DNA of 64,000 bases from a virus. Positions 16,796 through 25,588 of this stretch are shown here, piece after piece. The DNA lies in the IMG/VR virus record IMGVR_UViG_3300042891_000377, positions 1 through 64,000 of that record; one strand, given 5' to 3'. The notes beneath the pieces were generated by a model that saw nothing but the letters and a program-made list of their open reading frames with translations, did not search any database and was not told the DNA's origin. Position numbers and translations under genes: made by a program. Every line of letters begins with the position of its first letter. Position 1 is the stretch's first letter.

Positions 16796-16947
16796 TGGAA
16801 GATATTGAAAGCCCGTGTATTGGTGTTTGTCATTTAGATAATGACGTATGTCGTGGCTGTGGTAGAACAACCGACGAAGTAGTCGAATGGTACAATTATA
16901 CTAACGAACAAAAACAAGCAGTGCTAGATAGGATATTCAATGATTAG
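16795..16947 (+). CDS. DUF1289-type small cysteine protein
   Basis: 50 residues starting at GTG 16795, which shares its G with the iscU stop. The pattern SPCIGVCHLDNDVCRGCGRT, then EVVEWYNYTNEQKQAVLDRI, is the full DUF1289 signature with four cysteines (CxxxC...CxxC). These small proteins are widespread in proteobacteria and suspected to bind metal or an Fe-S cluster. Position between iscU and iscA supports a role in cluster handling. It overlaps iscA by 8 bp. Confidence 0.8.
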   Translation: MEDIESPCIGVCHLDNDVCRGCGRTTDEVVEWYNYTNEQKQAVLDRIFND

Positions 16948-17263
16948 TCTGACTGAGTTAGCCGCAGAGAAAATTAAGAAAAGCATTACTGCACGTGGTA
17001 CAAATACACTAGGTATTAAAATTGGTGTTAAAACTGCTGGTTGTAGTGGCATGAGCTATGTACTTGAATTTGTTGATCAGCTTACGGCAGATGCTATTGA
17101 ATATAAGTGTCACGATGTTAGTATTTTTACCACACCAAAAGATCTAGTCTATGTAGATGGGTTGAAAATGGATTGGCGTCGTGAAGGACTCAATGAAGGT
17201 TTTGAATTTATTAATCCTAATGCCACTGGTGAATGTGGATGTGGAGAGAGTTTTACGGTATGA
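16940..17263 (+). CDS. iscA: A-type Fe-S carrier, IscA-like
   Basis: 107 residues, the normal IscA length. The three cluster cysteines are visible: TAGCSGMSYVLEF and, near the end, GECGCGESF. A-type carriers receive a cluster from IscU and pass it to target enzymes. Within this phage, candidate clients include three radical SAM proteins. The gene overlaps DUF1289 upstream and the next gene downstream (ATGA), forming a tightly coupled operon. Confidence 0.9.
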   Translation: MISLTELAAEKIKKSITARGTNTLGIKIGVKTAGCSGMSYVLEFVDQLTADAIEYKCHDVSIFTTPKDLVYVDGLKMDWRREGLNEGFEFINPNATGECGCGESFTV

Positions 17264-17616
17264 AATTTCCAGTAATTGAAATCGTTGATCGTTACACTAT
17301 CGCTGTAGTTAAACATAGAAAAACTAACGGTGCTAATCAAGAAGAATTAAATTTTTATCTAGAGCAGATGAAAACAGTTAATATTAATCCTATGCATGTT
17401 TTGGTTTTAGAATTAATCGAACATCATGCGTATGTTTGGTCATTGGAAGATGACTTTAAAAAGAATCGAATCGATGGCCTACCATTGGAAGAAATTGGCC
17501 GTATAGCAATAACAGTTCGAGATCAAGGATACAAGCGTACAGAACTTAAAAACGCATTAGCAGAACTAGCCGGTGATACAGTTAAGGAAATTAAACAAGA
17601 TCATAGCAGTGAATAG
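17260..17616 (+). CDS. T4-like conserved hypothetical protein
   Basis: 118 residues from the ATG overlapping the iscA stop. It begins MKFPVIEIVDRYTIAVVKH and has GANQEELNFYLEQM, a pattern recurring in marine T4-like phages. HHAYVWSLEDDFKK and EEIGRIAITVRD follow. Function is unknown; predicted mostly helical. Translational coupling suggests expression with the Fe-S genes. Confidence 0.6.
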   Translation: MKFPVIEIVDRYTIAVVKHRKTNGANQEELNFYLEQMKTVNINPMHVLVLELIEHHAYVWSLEDDFKKNRIDGLPLEEIGRIAITVRDQGYKRTELKNALAELAGDTVKEIKQDHSSE

Positions 17617-17643
17617 TTTGACCTTTGAAATTTAATTATATAA

Positions 17644-18657
17644 CTAATTCTTAATTGATATAGCCCGTTGCATAGCCAACACAATAATACTATTGATATC
17701 TGTTGCTAGTACTAAATTTTTATTGTGATTAATAATATCTATATTTTCTGCATATAACTTCTCTATTTCGTTAATTGGTTTTGCTACAAATTCGTTAATA
17801 GCATCAGTAACAGCATATAATCTTTCTGCATTATTTTCTATATCATCATAACTTTCATTAATGATATGGCCCCATGTTTTAAATCCCAACGATTTTAAAT
17901 GTTTTAAACTATGGGCTGGTCCTAAATATACAAAAAAATGATTGTACAACATACTATTAAATATCTTTTCTGAAAAAAATAGTTCTGGTCCGGTATAGAA
18001 TGTTTCTGTGATTATAGAAAGATACGCATCCGAAACAATGTTTTTTGGTATAGTTGTGTATTCTACACTATTGTCAAATCCCTGTATCGGTAATAAATGA
18101 TCTATAGATGCCACAGCAGACTGTATTAGCTGTAAATTGTCTATATTATATAATTCGTTTGTATAATGTTTGTCTATGCATTTGTAAGCAATATATCCTT
18201 GATCACTAAATTTATTTTTAAATAATGATTGTAAAATATATCTCCTACTCAGATAATCCTTGGTACTAGCAAAGAAGAATTTTTTATTTTTATTAATAGT
18301 AAGGGGCATGCTTTCTACAGATAATTTACTCAGATATTGAAAAAAATCAATCTGCTGATAAGGAAATTTTAAAAATTCTGGACTAATTGTATATATTGCG
18401 CTATTGAACAAAATCATAGGATTTTTAATACTTTGATACCATTCATTTAACACATTGAATCTGACATCATTGATATTAATTTTATGACCAATTCCCCATA
18501 ACACAATGAGACTGTGCTCATCTTTAATATTTAGATTTTTTATAAAATCGGGTAAGTTGTTGGTAGTAAAGTCGTAAATGTAATTCCAAGAAAAATTTAT
18601 TTGATCTGGAATATCCAGATAAACATTATAATGATTTGCAGTATTGAATAAACTCAT
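17644..18657 (-). CDS. Glycosyltransferase-like protein (exostosin/GT10-like end)
   Basis: 337 residues on the minus strand. The C-terminal half, YLSIITETFY, FFSEKIFNSMLYNHFFVYLG, LKSLGFKTW and INESYDDIEN, matches the nucleotide-sugar-binding half of fucosyltransferase/exostosin-like enzymes common in large phages, where SEK-IF-K and the following FVxxG are typical. It would transfer a sugar to LPS, a virion protein or DNA. A divergent relative lies at 5095. The ATG is exactly five bases after a minus-strand TTAAATA late word, predicting a leaderless message. Confidence 0.6.
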   Translation of the reverse strand: MSLFNTANHYNVYLDIPDQINFSWNYIYDFTTNNLPDFIKNLNIKDEHSLIVLWGIGHKININDVRFNVLNEWYQSIKNPMILFNSAIYTISPEFLKFPYQQIDFFQYLSKLSVESMPLTINKNKKFFFASTKDYLSRRYILQSLFKNKFSDQGYIAYKCIDKHYTNELYNIDNLQLIQSAVASIDHLLPIQGFDNSVEYTTIPKNIVSDAYLSIITETFYTGPELFFSEKIFNSMLYNHFFVYLGPAHSLKHLKSLGFKTWGHIINESYDDIENNAERLYAVTDAINEFVAKPINEIEKLYAENIDIINHNKNLVLATDINSIIVLAMQRAISIKN

Positions 18658-18662
18658 ACATA

Positions 18663-18670
18663 TATTTAAT
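18663..18670 (-). promoter_or_regulatory. Late-type promoter ATTAAATA, +1 at the start codon
   Basis: Minus-strand ATTAAATA followed by five bases and the ATG of the glycosyltransferase-like gene. Confidence 0.5.
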
Positions 18671-18679
18671 CTAAATTAT

Positions 18680-18708
18680 TTGACCTTTTGCAATTAACCT
18701 TATATACT
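18680..18708 (+). promoter_or_regulatory. Sigma70-type promoter for the PD-(D/E)XK nuclease gene
   Basis: TTGACC (18680-18685), 17-bp spacer, TATACT (18703-18708), six bases, ATG 18715. Leaderless message predicted. Confidence 0.7.
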
Positions 18709-18714
18709 AATAGT

Positions 18715-19398
18715 ATGCTTATACAAAAATACGACTATACACCCATCAATCGCCAGAGCGTGGATGGAAAAAGACTTTACAGTTTGCCAGATGGCAGTAA
18801 GGTTCCTTCAGTAACAACAATACTTGATGCAACTAAACCTGCCGAAGCTAAGTTAGCTTTAGAAAACTGGCGTAAGTCTGTGGGCGAACAACGAGCTCGA
18901 GAGATAACTACAGAAGCCGCTAGCCGTGGAACACGTATGCACAAATGGTTAGAAGACTATGTGCAAAACAATCGTGAGATGGGCGAACCCGGCACTAATC
19001 CCTACAGTATTCAAAGTCATAAGATGGCACAAAAGATTGTGGAAGAAGGATTAGTACACGTAGATGAAGTTTGGGGTATCGAAGTGCCGTTATATGTAGC
19101 TGGACTGTATGCTGGTACAACAGACGCTTGTGGTGTACACAAAGGCAAACCGGCTATTTTAGACTACAAACAGACTAATAAACCTAAGAAAACTGAATGG
19201 ATTCAGGACTATTTCCTCCAATTATGTGCCTACGGACTAGCACATAACGAAACTCACGGAACAGACATTCGACAGGGCGTTATTCTAATGTGCAGTCAAG
19301 ACTTCCAATACCAAACTTGGACAGTTGAGGGTGCCGAATGGGATTTGTGGACTGAACGTTGGTTGAAAAGAGTGGAGCAGTATTATAATCTCAGCTAA
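18715..19398 (+). CDS. PD-(D/E)XK nuclease-fold protein
   Basis: 227 residues from ATG 18715, the predicted +1. PSVTTILDATKP and RGTRMHKWLEDY are typical of the RecB/Cas4-like N-terminal helices. The nuclease core is AGTTDACGVHKGKPAILDYKQ (Asp, then D-x-K), followed by a Gln helix DYFLQLCAYGLAH. This order matches phage exonucleases of the PD-(D/E)XK superfamily. A role in recombination or host DNA degradation is likely; the early-type promoter fits. Polarity and substrate are not determinable. Confidence 0.75.
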   Translation: MLIQKYDYTPINRQSVDGKRLYSLPDGSKVPSVTTILDATKPAEAKLALENWRKSVGEQRAREITTEAASRGTRMHKWLEDYVQNNREMGEPGTNPYSIQSHKMAQKIVEEGLVHVDEVWGIEVPLYVAGLYAGTTDACGVHKGKPAILDYKQTNKPKKTEWIQDYFLQLCAYGLAHNETHGTDIRQGVILMCSQDFQYQTWTVEGAEWDLWTERWLKRVEQYYNLS

Positions 19399-19424
19399 AT
19401 ATAAAATATAGATAGGATATTAAT

Positions 19425-19994
19425 ATGGCTGTAACCCAAATTTCCAAAATACAAATCCGCAGAGGACTGCAAGAGAATTTACCACAACTTAGTTCAGCCG
19501 AAATGGGTTGGTCAATCGACGAACAGCGTTTGTTTATTGGTAATGGTACATTAGCTGAAGGTGCTCCGATGACCGGAGTAACTGAGATACTTACTGCTCA
19601 AAGTATGTATAGTGAATTAGCCTTGATTGAATCACTAGAAGGTAATGTTGCTAATATGACAGCAAATATTACTACTATACAATCTGATATTGCTAGTCTA
19701 CAGGCAAATTCAGAAATGTTTACTCAAACATTAACTGATAATACTAGTAATGCAAATATCGGCAGTGTCACAACAACTACAATATTAGAATATATTATCA
19801 TTCGCGGAAGTGATACTAGATTTGGTTGGTTGAAAGGCGGATATTTAAATGGTACACCACTGTTAGATGACGAATATACCGAATCTGCTGATGTTGGAGT
19901 AACATTTGGCTTTACTGGTAATATATTTCAATATACTACTACAAATACCGGCACCGATGCAACGTTTAAATATTATGTAAAACAATTTATTTAA
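19425..19994 (+). CDS. Tail fibre / tropism-determinant-like protein
   Basis: 189 residues. The N-terminus, ISKIQIRRGLQENLPQLSSAEMGW followed by DEQRLFIGNGT, matches the small N-terminal module of phage tail fibre and Mtd-like proteins. A coiled stretch (ALIESLEGNVANMTANITTI) and a beta-rich C-terminal domain follow. Likely a virion surface component. The same RRG...LFIGNGT idea recurs at 31703 (RRNFEDGNTRIGQLDRIW...FYIGDGT). Confidence 0.7.
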   Translation: MAVTQISKIQIRRGLQENLPQLSSAEMGWSIDEQRLFIGNGTLAEGAPMTGVTEILTAQSMYSELALIESLEGNVANMTANITTIQSDIASLQANSEMFTQTLTDNTSNANIGSVTTTTILEYIIIRGSDTRFGWLKGGYLNGTPLLDDEYTESADVGVTFGFTGNIFQYTTTNTGTDATFKYYVKQFI

Positions 19995-20014
19995 TAAAAG
20001 GTAGTTTTACGATC

Positions 20015-20043
20015 TTGTAATAATGTGTAATATAGTATATACT
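20015..20043 (+). promoter_or_regulatory. Candidate sigma70-type promoter for nrdA
   Basis: TTGTAA (20015-20020), 17-bp spacer, TATACT (20038-20043). Weak -35. Confidence 0.4.
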
Positions 20044-20054
20044 AATATTAGGTA

Positions 20055-20062
20055 TATAAATA
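20055..20062 (+). promoter_or_regulatory. T4-late-type promoter TATAAATA
   Basis: Perfect TATAAATA in the 154-bp gap before nrdA; leader of about 80 bases ends with AAGAGG. Confidence 0.5.
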
Positions 20063-20148
20063 TCTTACCGTAGTTGGTAAAATAGTAAATACAACACAAC
20101 AATCAACAATACAAATTTAGAGCAGTACTAAATTAAGAGGTTATCAAA

Positions 20149-22473
20149 TTGAGCATCATTCAAGTAATAAAACGTAGTGGCAGTCGCGCACCGTTAGCAG
20201 TAGATAAATGGCAAGCCCAGATTGCAAAAGTATGTGCTGGAATTGCAGACGTAAGTCAATCGATGATTGAAATCAAAGCACAACCGCATTTTTATGATGG
20301 CATTAGCACACGAGAAATTGACGAAATTACACTTCGTGCTATTGTTGATCTTATCGACATTGAACACAATCCGGATATAGGGCACACAAACTATCAATAC
20401 GTAGCAGGTAAGCAACGCCTAAGTATGTTGCGTAAAGATGTCTACGGCGACTACGAAGTTCCTCGTCTATACGAAATTGTCAAAAAGAATGTAGCAACGG
20501 GCCTGTATACTAATGAACTACTTGAATGGTACTCAGAAGAAGAATGGGACAAAATGGATTCGTTTGTTGACCATACTAAAGATGAAACCTATTCATATGC
20601 GGCTATCGAACAGCTAATTGAAAAATATCTAGTACGCAATCGTGCTACTAAACAGATTTACGAAACTCCGCAGATACGTTATATAGTTGCGGCAGCAACA
20701 GTATTCCATAAAGAAGAACCTAACAGCGCACGTATGCGTTTTATCAAAGAATACTATAATTGCGCTAGTGACAGTTTGTTTACCCTAGCAACGCCTGTTC
20801 TCGCCGGCCTAGGCACACCAACTAAACAATTTAGTTCATGTGTATTGATTAAAGCAGATGATGACCTAGATAGTATTTTTGCATCGGGCGAAATGATGGC
20901 CAAGTATGCTAGTAAACGTGCTGGCATTGGTTTAGAAATTGGTCGCTTACGTAGTCTAGGTTCACCTATCCGTGGCGGCGAAATACAACATACTGGTATG
21001 ATTCCATTCTTGAAGAAATGGTTTGGCGATTTACGTTCATGTTCACAAGGTGGTATACGAAATGCGAGTGCTACAGTCTTTTATCCAATTTGGCATCACC
21101 AGTTTGATGATCTTATTGTGCTTAAAAACAATCAGGGTACAGAAGAAACAAGAGTTAGACACATGGACTACGGTGTTGTCCTGTCAGCTTTCTTTTGGAG
21201 ACGATTTAAAAACAAAGAACAAATAACATTCTTTGATCCTAACGAAGTACCTGACTTATACGAAGCCTTCTACAAAGATACCGCTCTATTTGAAGAGCTC
21301 TATGTCAAGTATGAACGTCGTAAAGATTTACGTAAGAAAACAATGTCAGCTGAAGAAGTATTCAAAGGCGGCATCTTAAAAGAACGTACAGATACAGGTC
21401 GTATCTATCTAGTGTTTATTGATAACGTTATGAAGCAAGGACCATTTGATCCAGAATATCATACCATCTATCAAAGTAATCTGTGTTGCGAGATTTTACT
21501 ACCCACTAAGCCATTCAAACGCTTAGATGATCCAACTGGTCGCATTGCCCTGTGTACACTTGGTAGTATAAATTGGGGTGCTTTCCGCAATCCAGAAGAT
21601 ATGCGTCGTGCTTGCCGTATCTTACAACGTAGCTTATGTAACATCTTAGACTATCAAGATTTCTTAAGCATACAAAGCCAGTTGTCAAACGATGAACTAC
21701 AACCCCTGGGCATTGGTATTACTAATTTGGCCTACTGGCATGCTAAACGTAGCCTACAGTACGGTGACAGCGATGCCTTACAAGAAGTTAAAAGTTGGAT
21801 GGAACATCAGGCTTTCTACTTAACAGAAGCCACAGTTGAACTAGCTCGAGAGCGCGGTCCATGTTTAGATTCAGCAAAAACACGTTACGGTCAAGGACAG
21901 TTTCCGTGGGAGAATCGTGCCGCTGGTGTTAATGAACTTGCCGACTTTACTCCTACCCGTGAACTTGATTGGGAACAGTTACGCAGTGACATGAGATCAT
22001 ATGGTGTGCGTAATGCTACTTTAATGGCTATTGCTCCTGTGGAGTCAAGTAGTGTTGTTATTAATTCAACTAATGGTATTGAAATGCCTATGAGTTTGAT
22101 TTCAGTTAAAGAATCTAAAGCAGGCAGTTTTACACAGGTTGTACCGGAATATCACAAGTTAAAGAATAAATATCAACTCATGTGGGAACAAAAGGACTGT
22201 GATGGTTACTTAAAAACTGCGGCAGTATTAGCGGCTTACGTAGACCAAAGTATCAGTACTAACACATTCTACAATCCGGCACACTTTGCGGATCGTAAAG
22301 TTCCAACTACGCTGATTGCTAAAAACTTAATGCAGGCACAGCTATGGGGATTGAAAACATTCTACTATAGTTTAATTAACAAACAAGGCAGTAAGATGGC
22401 AGCAGAAGTAGCGCCAACAATGGCACCAATAAATTATGACACTGAAGAGGACTGCGAAAGCTGCAAATTATAA
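20149..22473 (+). CDS. nrdA: Class I ribonucleotide reductase, large subunit
   Basis: 774 residues from TTG 20149, preceded by AAGAGG. The N-terminal ATP-cone (VIKRSGSRAPLAVDKWQAQI) is followed by the barrel: FSSCVL with the active-site cysteine, SKRAGIGLEIGRLRSLG, NQGTEETRVRHMD, NLCCEILLPT with the partner cysteine, and a C-terminal EEDCESCKL tail carrying the redox-shuttle CxxC. It reduces NDPs to dNDPs for phage replication. nrdB follows directly and a glutaredoxin next, a complete dNTP-supply set. Confidence 0.95.
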   Translation: MSIIQVIKRSGSRAPLAVDKWQAQIAKVCAGIADVSQSMIEIKAQPHFYDGISTREIDEITLRAIVDLIDIEHNPDIGHTNYQYVAGKQRLSMLRKDVYGDYEVPRLYEIVKKNVATGLYTNELLEWYSEEEWDKMDSFVDHTKDETYSYAAIEQLIEKYLVRNRATKQIYETPQIRYIVAAATVFHKEEPNSARMRFIKEYYNCASDSLFTLATPVLAGLGTPTKQFSSCVLIKADDDLDSIFASGEMMAKYASKRAGIGLEIGRLRSLGSPIRGGEIQHTGMIPFLKKWFGDLRSCSQGGIRNASATVFYPIWHHQFDDLIVLKNNQGTEETRVRHMDYGVVLSAFFWRRFKNKEQITFFDPNEVPDLYEAFYKDTALFEELYVKYERRKDLRKKTMSAEEVFKGGILKERTDTGRIYLVFIDNVMKQGPFDPEYHTIYQSNLCCEILLPTKPFKRLDDPTGRIALCTLGSINWGAFRNPEDMRRACRILQRSLCNILDYQDFLSIQSQLSNDELQPLGIGITNLAYWHAKRSLQYGDSDALQEVKSWMEHQAFYLTEATVELARERGPCLDSAKTRYGQGQFPWENRAAGVNELADFTPTRELDWEQLRSDMRSYGVRNATLMAIAPVESSSVVINSTNGIEMPMSLISVKESKAGSFTQVVPEYHKLKNKYQLMWEQKDCDGYLKTAAVLAAYVDQSISTNTFYNPAHFADRKVPTTLIAKNLMQAQLWGLKTFYYSLINKQGSKMAAEVAPTMAPINYDTEEDCESCKL

Positions 22474-23574
22474 ATGAGTAAAGCACAATATAACCTAAGT
22501 ACTAAAACAAACTACTTAAATCGTAAGATGTTCCTTGACCCTGCGGGACCTGTAACAGTACAACGTTTTGAAGAAGTTAAGTATAATAAGATTGCAGACT
22601 ACGAAGCTACCGCACGTGGGTTCTTTTGGCAACCAGAAGAAGTTAGTTTGAGCAAAGATGCCAGCGACTTTAAGGGTGCTAGTGATGCAGTTAAGCATAT
22701 CTTTACTAGTAATTTGCTACGCCAAACAGCTTTAGATAGTTTACAGGGTCGTGCACCTAATCAGGTATTTGGCCCAGTGGTCAGTTTACCAGAATTAGAA
22801 GCACTTATCAGTAACTGGAGTTTCTTTGAAACTAACATTCACAGTAAGAGTTACAGCCATATTATTCGTAACATCTATAATGTACCTAAAGATGTATTCA
22901 ATACTATACATGACACTGAAGAGATTGTAGGTATGGCCAGTACTATTGGCAACTACTATGATAAGTTACATGTAATTAACTGTCGCAAAGAGATGGGCGA
23001 AGATGTTAGCGAAACAGAACACATCAAAGCCATATGGTTAGCTCTACATGCTAGTTACGGCCTAGAAGCATTCCGCTTTATGGTATCATTTGCTACTAGT
23101 CTAGCAATGGTGGAAAATCGTATCTTTATTGGTAACGGTAATATTATTAGTTTAATCTTACAAGACGAACTACTACACAAAGAATGGACTGCGTTTTTAA
23201 TCAATCAAGTGATTAAAGAAGATCCACGTTTTGCTGCAATTAAAGCAGAGTGTGAAGAAGAAGTATATCAAATGTACTTGGACGTTATCCGCGAAGAGAA
23301 GGCTTGGGCTGATTATTTGTTCAAAATGGGCCCAGTTATTGGCTTAAACGCTAATATTTTGAAGGATTTTATCGATTATACAGCCGTAGATGCACTAAAA
23401 CAAATTGGTATACGTTACACTAGCCCTGCGCCTAAATCAACTCCTATTCCTTGGTTTAACAAGCACAGTGATACTAGCAAGAAACAAACAGCACTTCAAG
23501 AGTCAGAATCAACTAACTACGTAATTGGCGTAATGAGTGATGAGATGAACTACGACGATTTACCAACACTATAA
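22474..23574 (+). CDS. nrdB: Class I ribonucleotide reductase, small subunit
   Basis: 366 residues, start immediately after the nrdA stop. The helical ferritin-like core has ISNWSFFETNIHSKSYSHIIRN, containing the predicted Glu, His and radical Tyr, then EEIVGMASTIGNYYDKL, an LQDELLHKEW metal-ligand motif and a C-terminal tail that docks NrdA. E. coli R2 has E-T-I-H at the first ligand pair; here it is E-T-N-I-H, one residue longer. If real, this changes the spacing of metal ligands. The product would supply the radical to NrdA. Confidence 0.93.
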   Translation: MSKAQYNLSTKTNYLNRKMFLDPAGPVTVQRFEEVKYNKIADYEATARGFFWQPEEVSLSKDASDFKGASDAVKHIFTSNLLRQTALDSLQGRAPNQVFGPVVSLPELEALISNWSFFETNIHSKSYSHIIRNIYNVPKDVFNTIHDTEEIVGMASTIGNYYDKLHVINCRKEMGEDVSETEHIKAIWLALHASYGLEAFRFMVSFATSLAMVENRIFIGNGNIISLILQDELLHKEWTAFLINQVIKEDPRFAAIKAECEEEVYQMYLDVIREEKAWADYLFKMGPVIGLNANILKDFIDYTAVDALKQIGIRYTSPAPKSTPIPWFNKHSDTSKKQTALQESESTNYVIGVMSDEMNYDDLPTL

Positions 23575-23588
23575 TAAAAGGAGCCAAT

Positions 23589-23852
23589 ATGTTAACTGTG
23601 TATTCAAAAGATTCCTGCCCATTCTGCGAGCAGGCAAAGAATTTATTAACAATGAAAAAGATTGCGTTTGAAGTAATTAAAATCGATGAGGATTTAGACG
23701 CACGCGAGTTTATTATGAGTGAAGGTCATCGTACAGTACCGCAGATTTATCGTGACGGTAAACTGTTTGTATCAGGTGGCTATCAAGGCTTACAAAAATT
23801 AACCAACGAACAACTAAACGAAATGTTAGGGGAAACAAGTGCTAGTAACTAA
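23589..23852 (+). CDS. Glutaredoxin
   Basis: 87 residues with AAAGGAG before the ATG. The active site is CPFC at residues 10-13 (SKDSCPFCEQAK), with TVPQIYRDG (cis-Pro) and SGGYQGLQKL for glutathione binding. Placed directly after nrdB, it should reduce the NrdA C-terminal disulfide. Length and motif are those of a class I monothiol/dithiol glutaredoxin of the GrxC/NrdC type. The next gene overlaps by 14 bp. Confidence 0.93.
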   Translation: MLTVYSKDSCPFCEQAKNLLTMKKIAFEVIKIDEDLDAREFIMSEGHRTVPQIYRDGKLFVSGGYQGLQKLTNEQLNEMLGETSASN

Positions 23853-24150
23853 TAAGTACGACAAGGATACACTAGTATCATTTAAATTAGTAAATGGTGA
23901 TGAAGTTATTGCCAAAGTGTTAGAAGAAACTGCTGATGAATTCATTGTATCTAAACCAATGATTGTAGTGCCAAGTCCACAGGGCATTGGCTTGATGCAG
24001 AGCCTATTTACATCTGAGTTAAATAAGAGTATACACATTGATAGACGTCACGTCATGCTACACGCACAAACTAGCGGGGCATTAGTAAATCACTATATAC
24101 AAACAACAACGGGTATTGAGCCAGCTGGTGCTGGTGGTATTATAACTTAG
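23839..24150 (+). CDS. Small beta-barrel (SH3/Sm-like) T4-like protein
   Basis: 103 residues from GTG 23839 overlapping the glutaredoxin end, preceded by TTAGGGGAA. DTLVSFKLVNGDEVIAKVLEET is a strand-turn-strand pattern like an Sm or SH3 barrel, and PMIVVPSPQGIGLMQSLF follows. Related proteins are common in T4-like phages without known function. It may bind nucleic acid; this is a weak inference. Confidence 0.55.
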   Translation: MLVTNKYDKDTLVSFKLVNGDEVIAKVLEETADEFIVSKPMIVVPSPQGIGLMQSLFTSELNKSIHIDRRHVMLHAQTSGALVNHYIQTTTGIEPAGAGGIIT

Positions 24151-24158
24151 GATCGAGC

Positions 24159-25586
24159 ATGGCAGAACATGATATTAGTTTAGTAACTGCAAAGGCCGGC
24201 AGTGTTATAGCAGAGAACATGAAAGTTTCTCTAGCTACTGCCGCTGGAGCACTTACTCCTAGTACTATTACTGCTATGGTTGGAATAGCCAAAAGCGAGG
24301 CGTTAACTCTTGCACCAACTGTGACTGGTGCCATGGCTAATATGGACAGTCAAATTACTGCATTAATAGCAGCTAATACTGCTCCTAGTTTGGCGCTGGC
24401 AGCAAGAATTACATCAGCAAAAGCAAATCTAACAGCATTACAATCTCAGATTCTACCTCCAGGAAATCATGCGGCATTTGGTCAAATCTTAAATCAAGCG
24501 CAGGGACACATTGCCGATTCGCAAGAGTTAAAAAAAGCAACTGATTTTATATCAAATACATCATTTAGTGATTTTGGCACAGGCATCACCAACATGAGCT
24601 CTATGGCCACACAGGGGTTAGATGGAGCACTTGGTAATTTGGGCAATGCCGCTAAGGCATTTGAAGCCGCTGGGCCAGCATTTGATTTAAAGGATATGTC
24701 AAAGTTTGGTACATCAGCTGGACTTATTGATAAATTAAACAGTGTAAAATTAGGCAACGCTAGTGGAATAAATGGCGCAATTGCTGGCGCTGGGTTAGAT
24801 TTAAGTATGCCCGAACACAAAGCGCAGGTTGATAAAATTATGGGTTCTATCACAGATCCTAAAGTTATATCCACTGTTACTGAACAGTTAGGCATTAGTC
24901 CAGGCGGGTCAATTGCTAGTCTTAAAGACCTAACTGATTTAAGTAAACTAGCACCTTCTGGTTCTGGATTAACTGCGGCTAATTTACCCGATATGAGTGC
25001 AATGGCCAGCAAGTTTAGCGATATGGGTGCAAAATTTACAAGTCCAGCCGCCGCGGCAAGTATGTTAAATGGAATCGAAATACCATCTATTCCTAACTTA
25101 GAAGCGGCCGCCCCCTCACTAAGTGGATTAATGAGCGGTATGTCAACAGATATAGGAAATATGACAGGCACTGCATCGGGCTTATCTGCTCTTAACGGAG
25201 CAAATGGATTACCTAATATATCAGATTTTACTCATGCTGTGAGTGGTGGTCCTGAATTAGCGGCAATTAATGCCGCAGGTGCTATTACTGATGAACATAT
25301 TACAGCACTTGAAGATTCGCTGGCTAAATCACAAGGACTTATGACATCAGCAGGAATTGATCTAGCTGTACCACCAATGCCAAGTCTAGGTAGTGCAATG
25401 AGCTTTGCAACAAATCTACACAAAATTGGCGCTGACACATCTGGCTCTGGTATCACTGATGCGCTTAAAAACATGGCCAACACCGCAAGTGCTAGTGGTG
25501 ATGCTATTGTAGCAAGTTTGGCAGAAGGTAAAAATAAAGCCTTAATGATGGCCCAGGGTATTTCCCCACTAAAATTTGGCAGTTAG
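24159..25586 (+). CDS. Ala/Ser/Gly-rich virion protein, baseplate-hub or tape-measure-like
   Basis: 475 residues, low in charge and rich in Ala, Ser, Gly and Leu, with GNHAAFGQILNQAQGHIADS and KKATDFISNTSFSDFGTGI. A long series of helical segments alternates with Ser/Gly turns. Composition and length resemble tail hub or tail-length proteins of T4-like phages, but no sequence-specific motif proves it. The minus-strand open frame over the same DNA is a compositional shadow. Confidence 0.5.
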   Translation: MAEHDISLVTAKAGSVIAENMKVSLATAAGALTPSTITAMVGIAKSEALTLAPTVTGAMANMDSQITALIAANTAPSLALAARITSAKANLTALQSQILPPGNHAAFGQILNQAQGHIADSQELKKATDFISNTSFSDFGTGITNMSSMATQGLDGALGNLGNAAKAFEAAGPAFDLKDMSKFGTSAGLIDKLNSVKLGNASGINGAIAGAGLDLSMPEHKAQVDKIMGSITDPKVISTVTEQLGISPGGSIASLKDLTDLSKLAPSGSGLTAANLPDMSAMASKFSDMGAKFTSPAAAASMLNGIEIPSIPNLEAAAPSLSGLMSGMSTDIGNMTGTASGLSALNGANGLPNISDFTHAVSGGPELAAINAAGAITDEHITALEDSLAKSQGLMTSAGIDLAVPPMPSLGSAMSFATNLHKIGADTSGSGITDALKNMANTASASGDAIVASLAEGKNKALMMAQGISPLKFGS

Positions 25587-25588
25587 CA

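Noticed and set aside
17618-17640. TTGACC as a -35 box between 17616 and 17644
   Set aside because: It lies between two convergent gene ends with no good -10 and no gene to serve.
24494-25171. Long minus-strand open frame over the Ala/Ser-rich virion gene
   Set aside because: It is antisense to a well-supported gene, has no start signals, and arises from the biased composition of the plus-strand gene.
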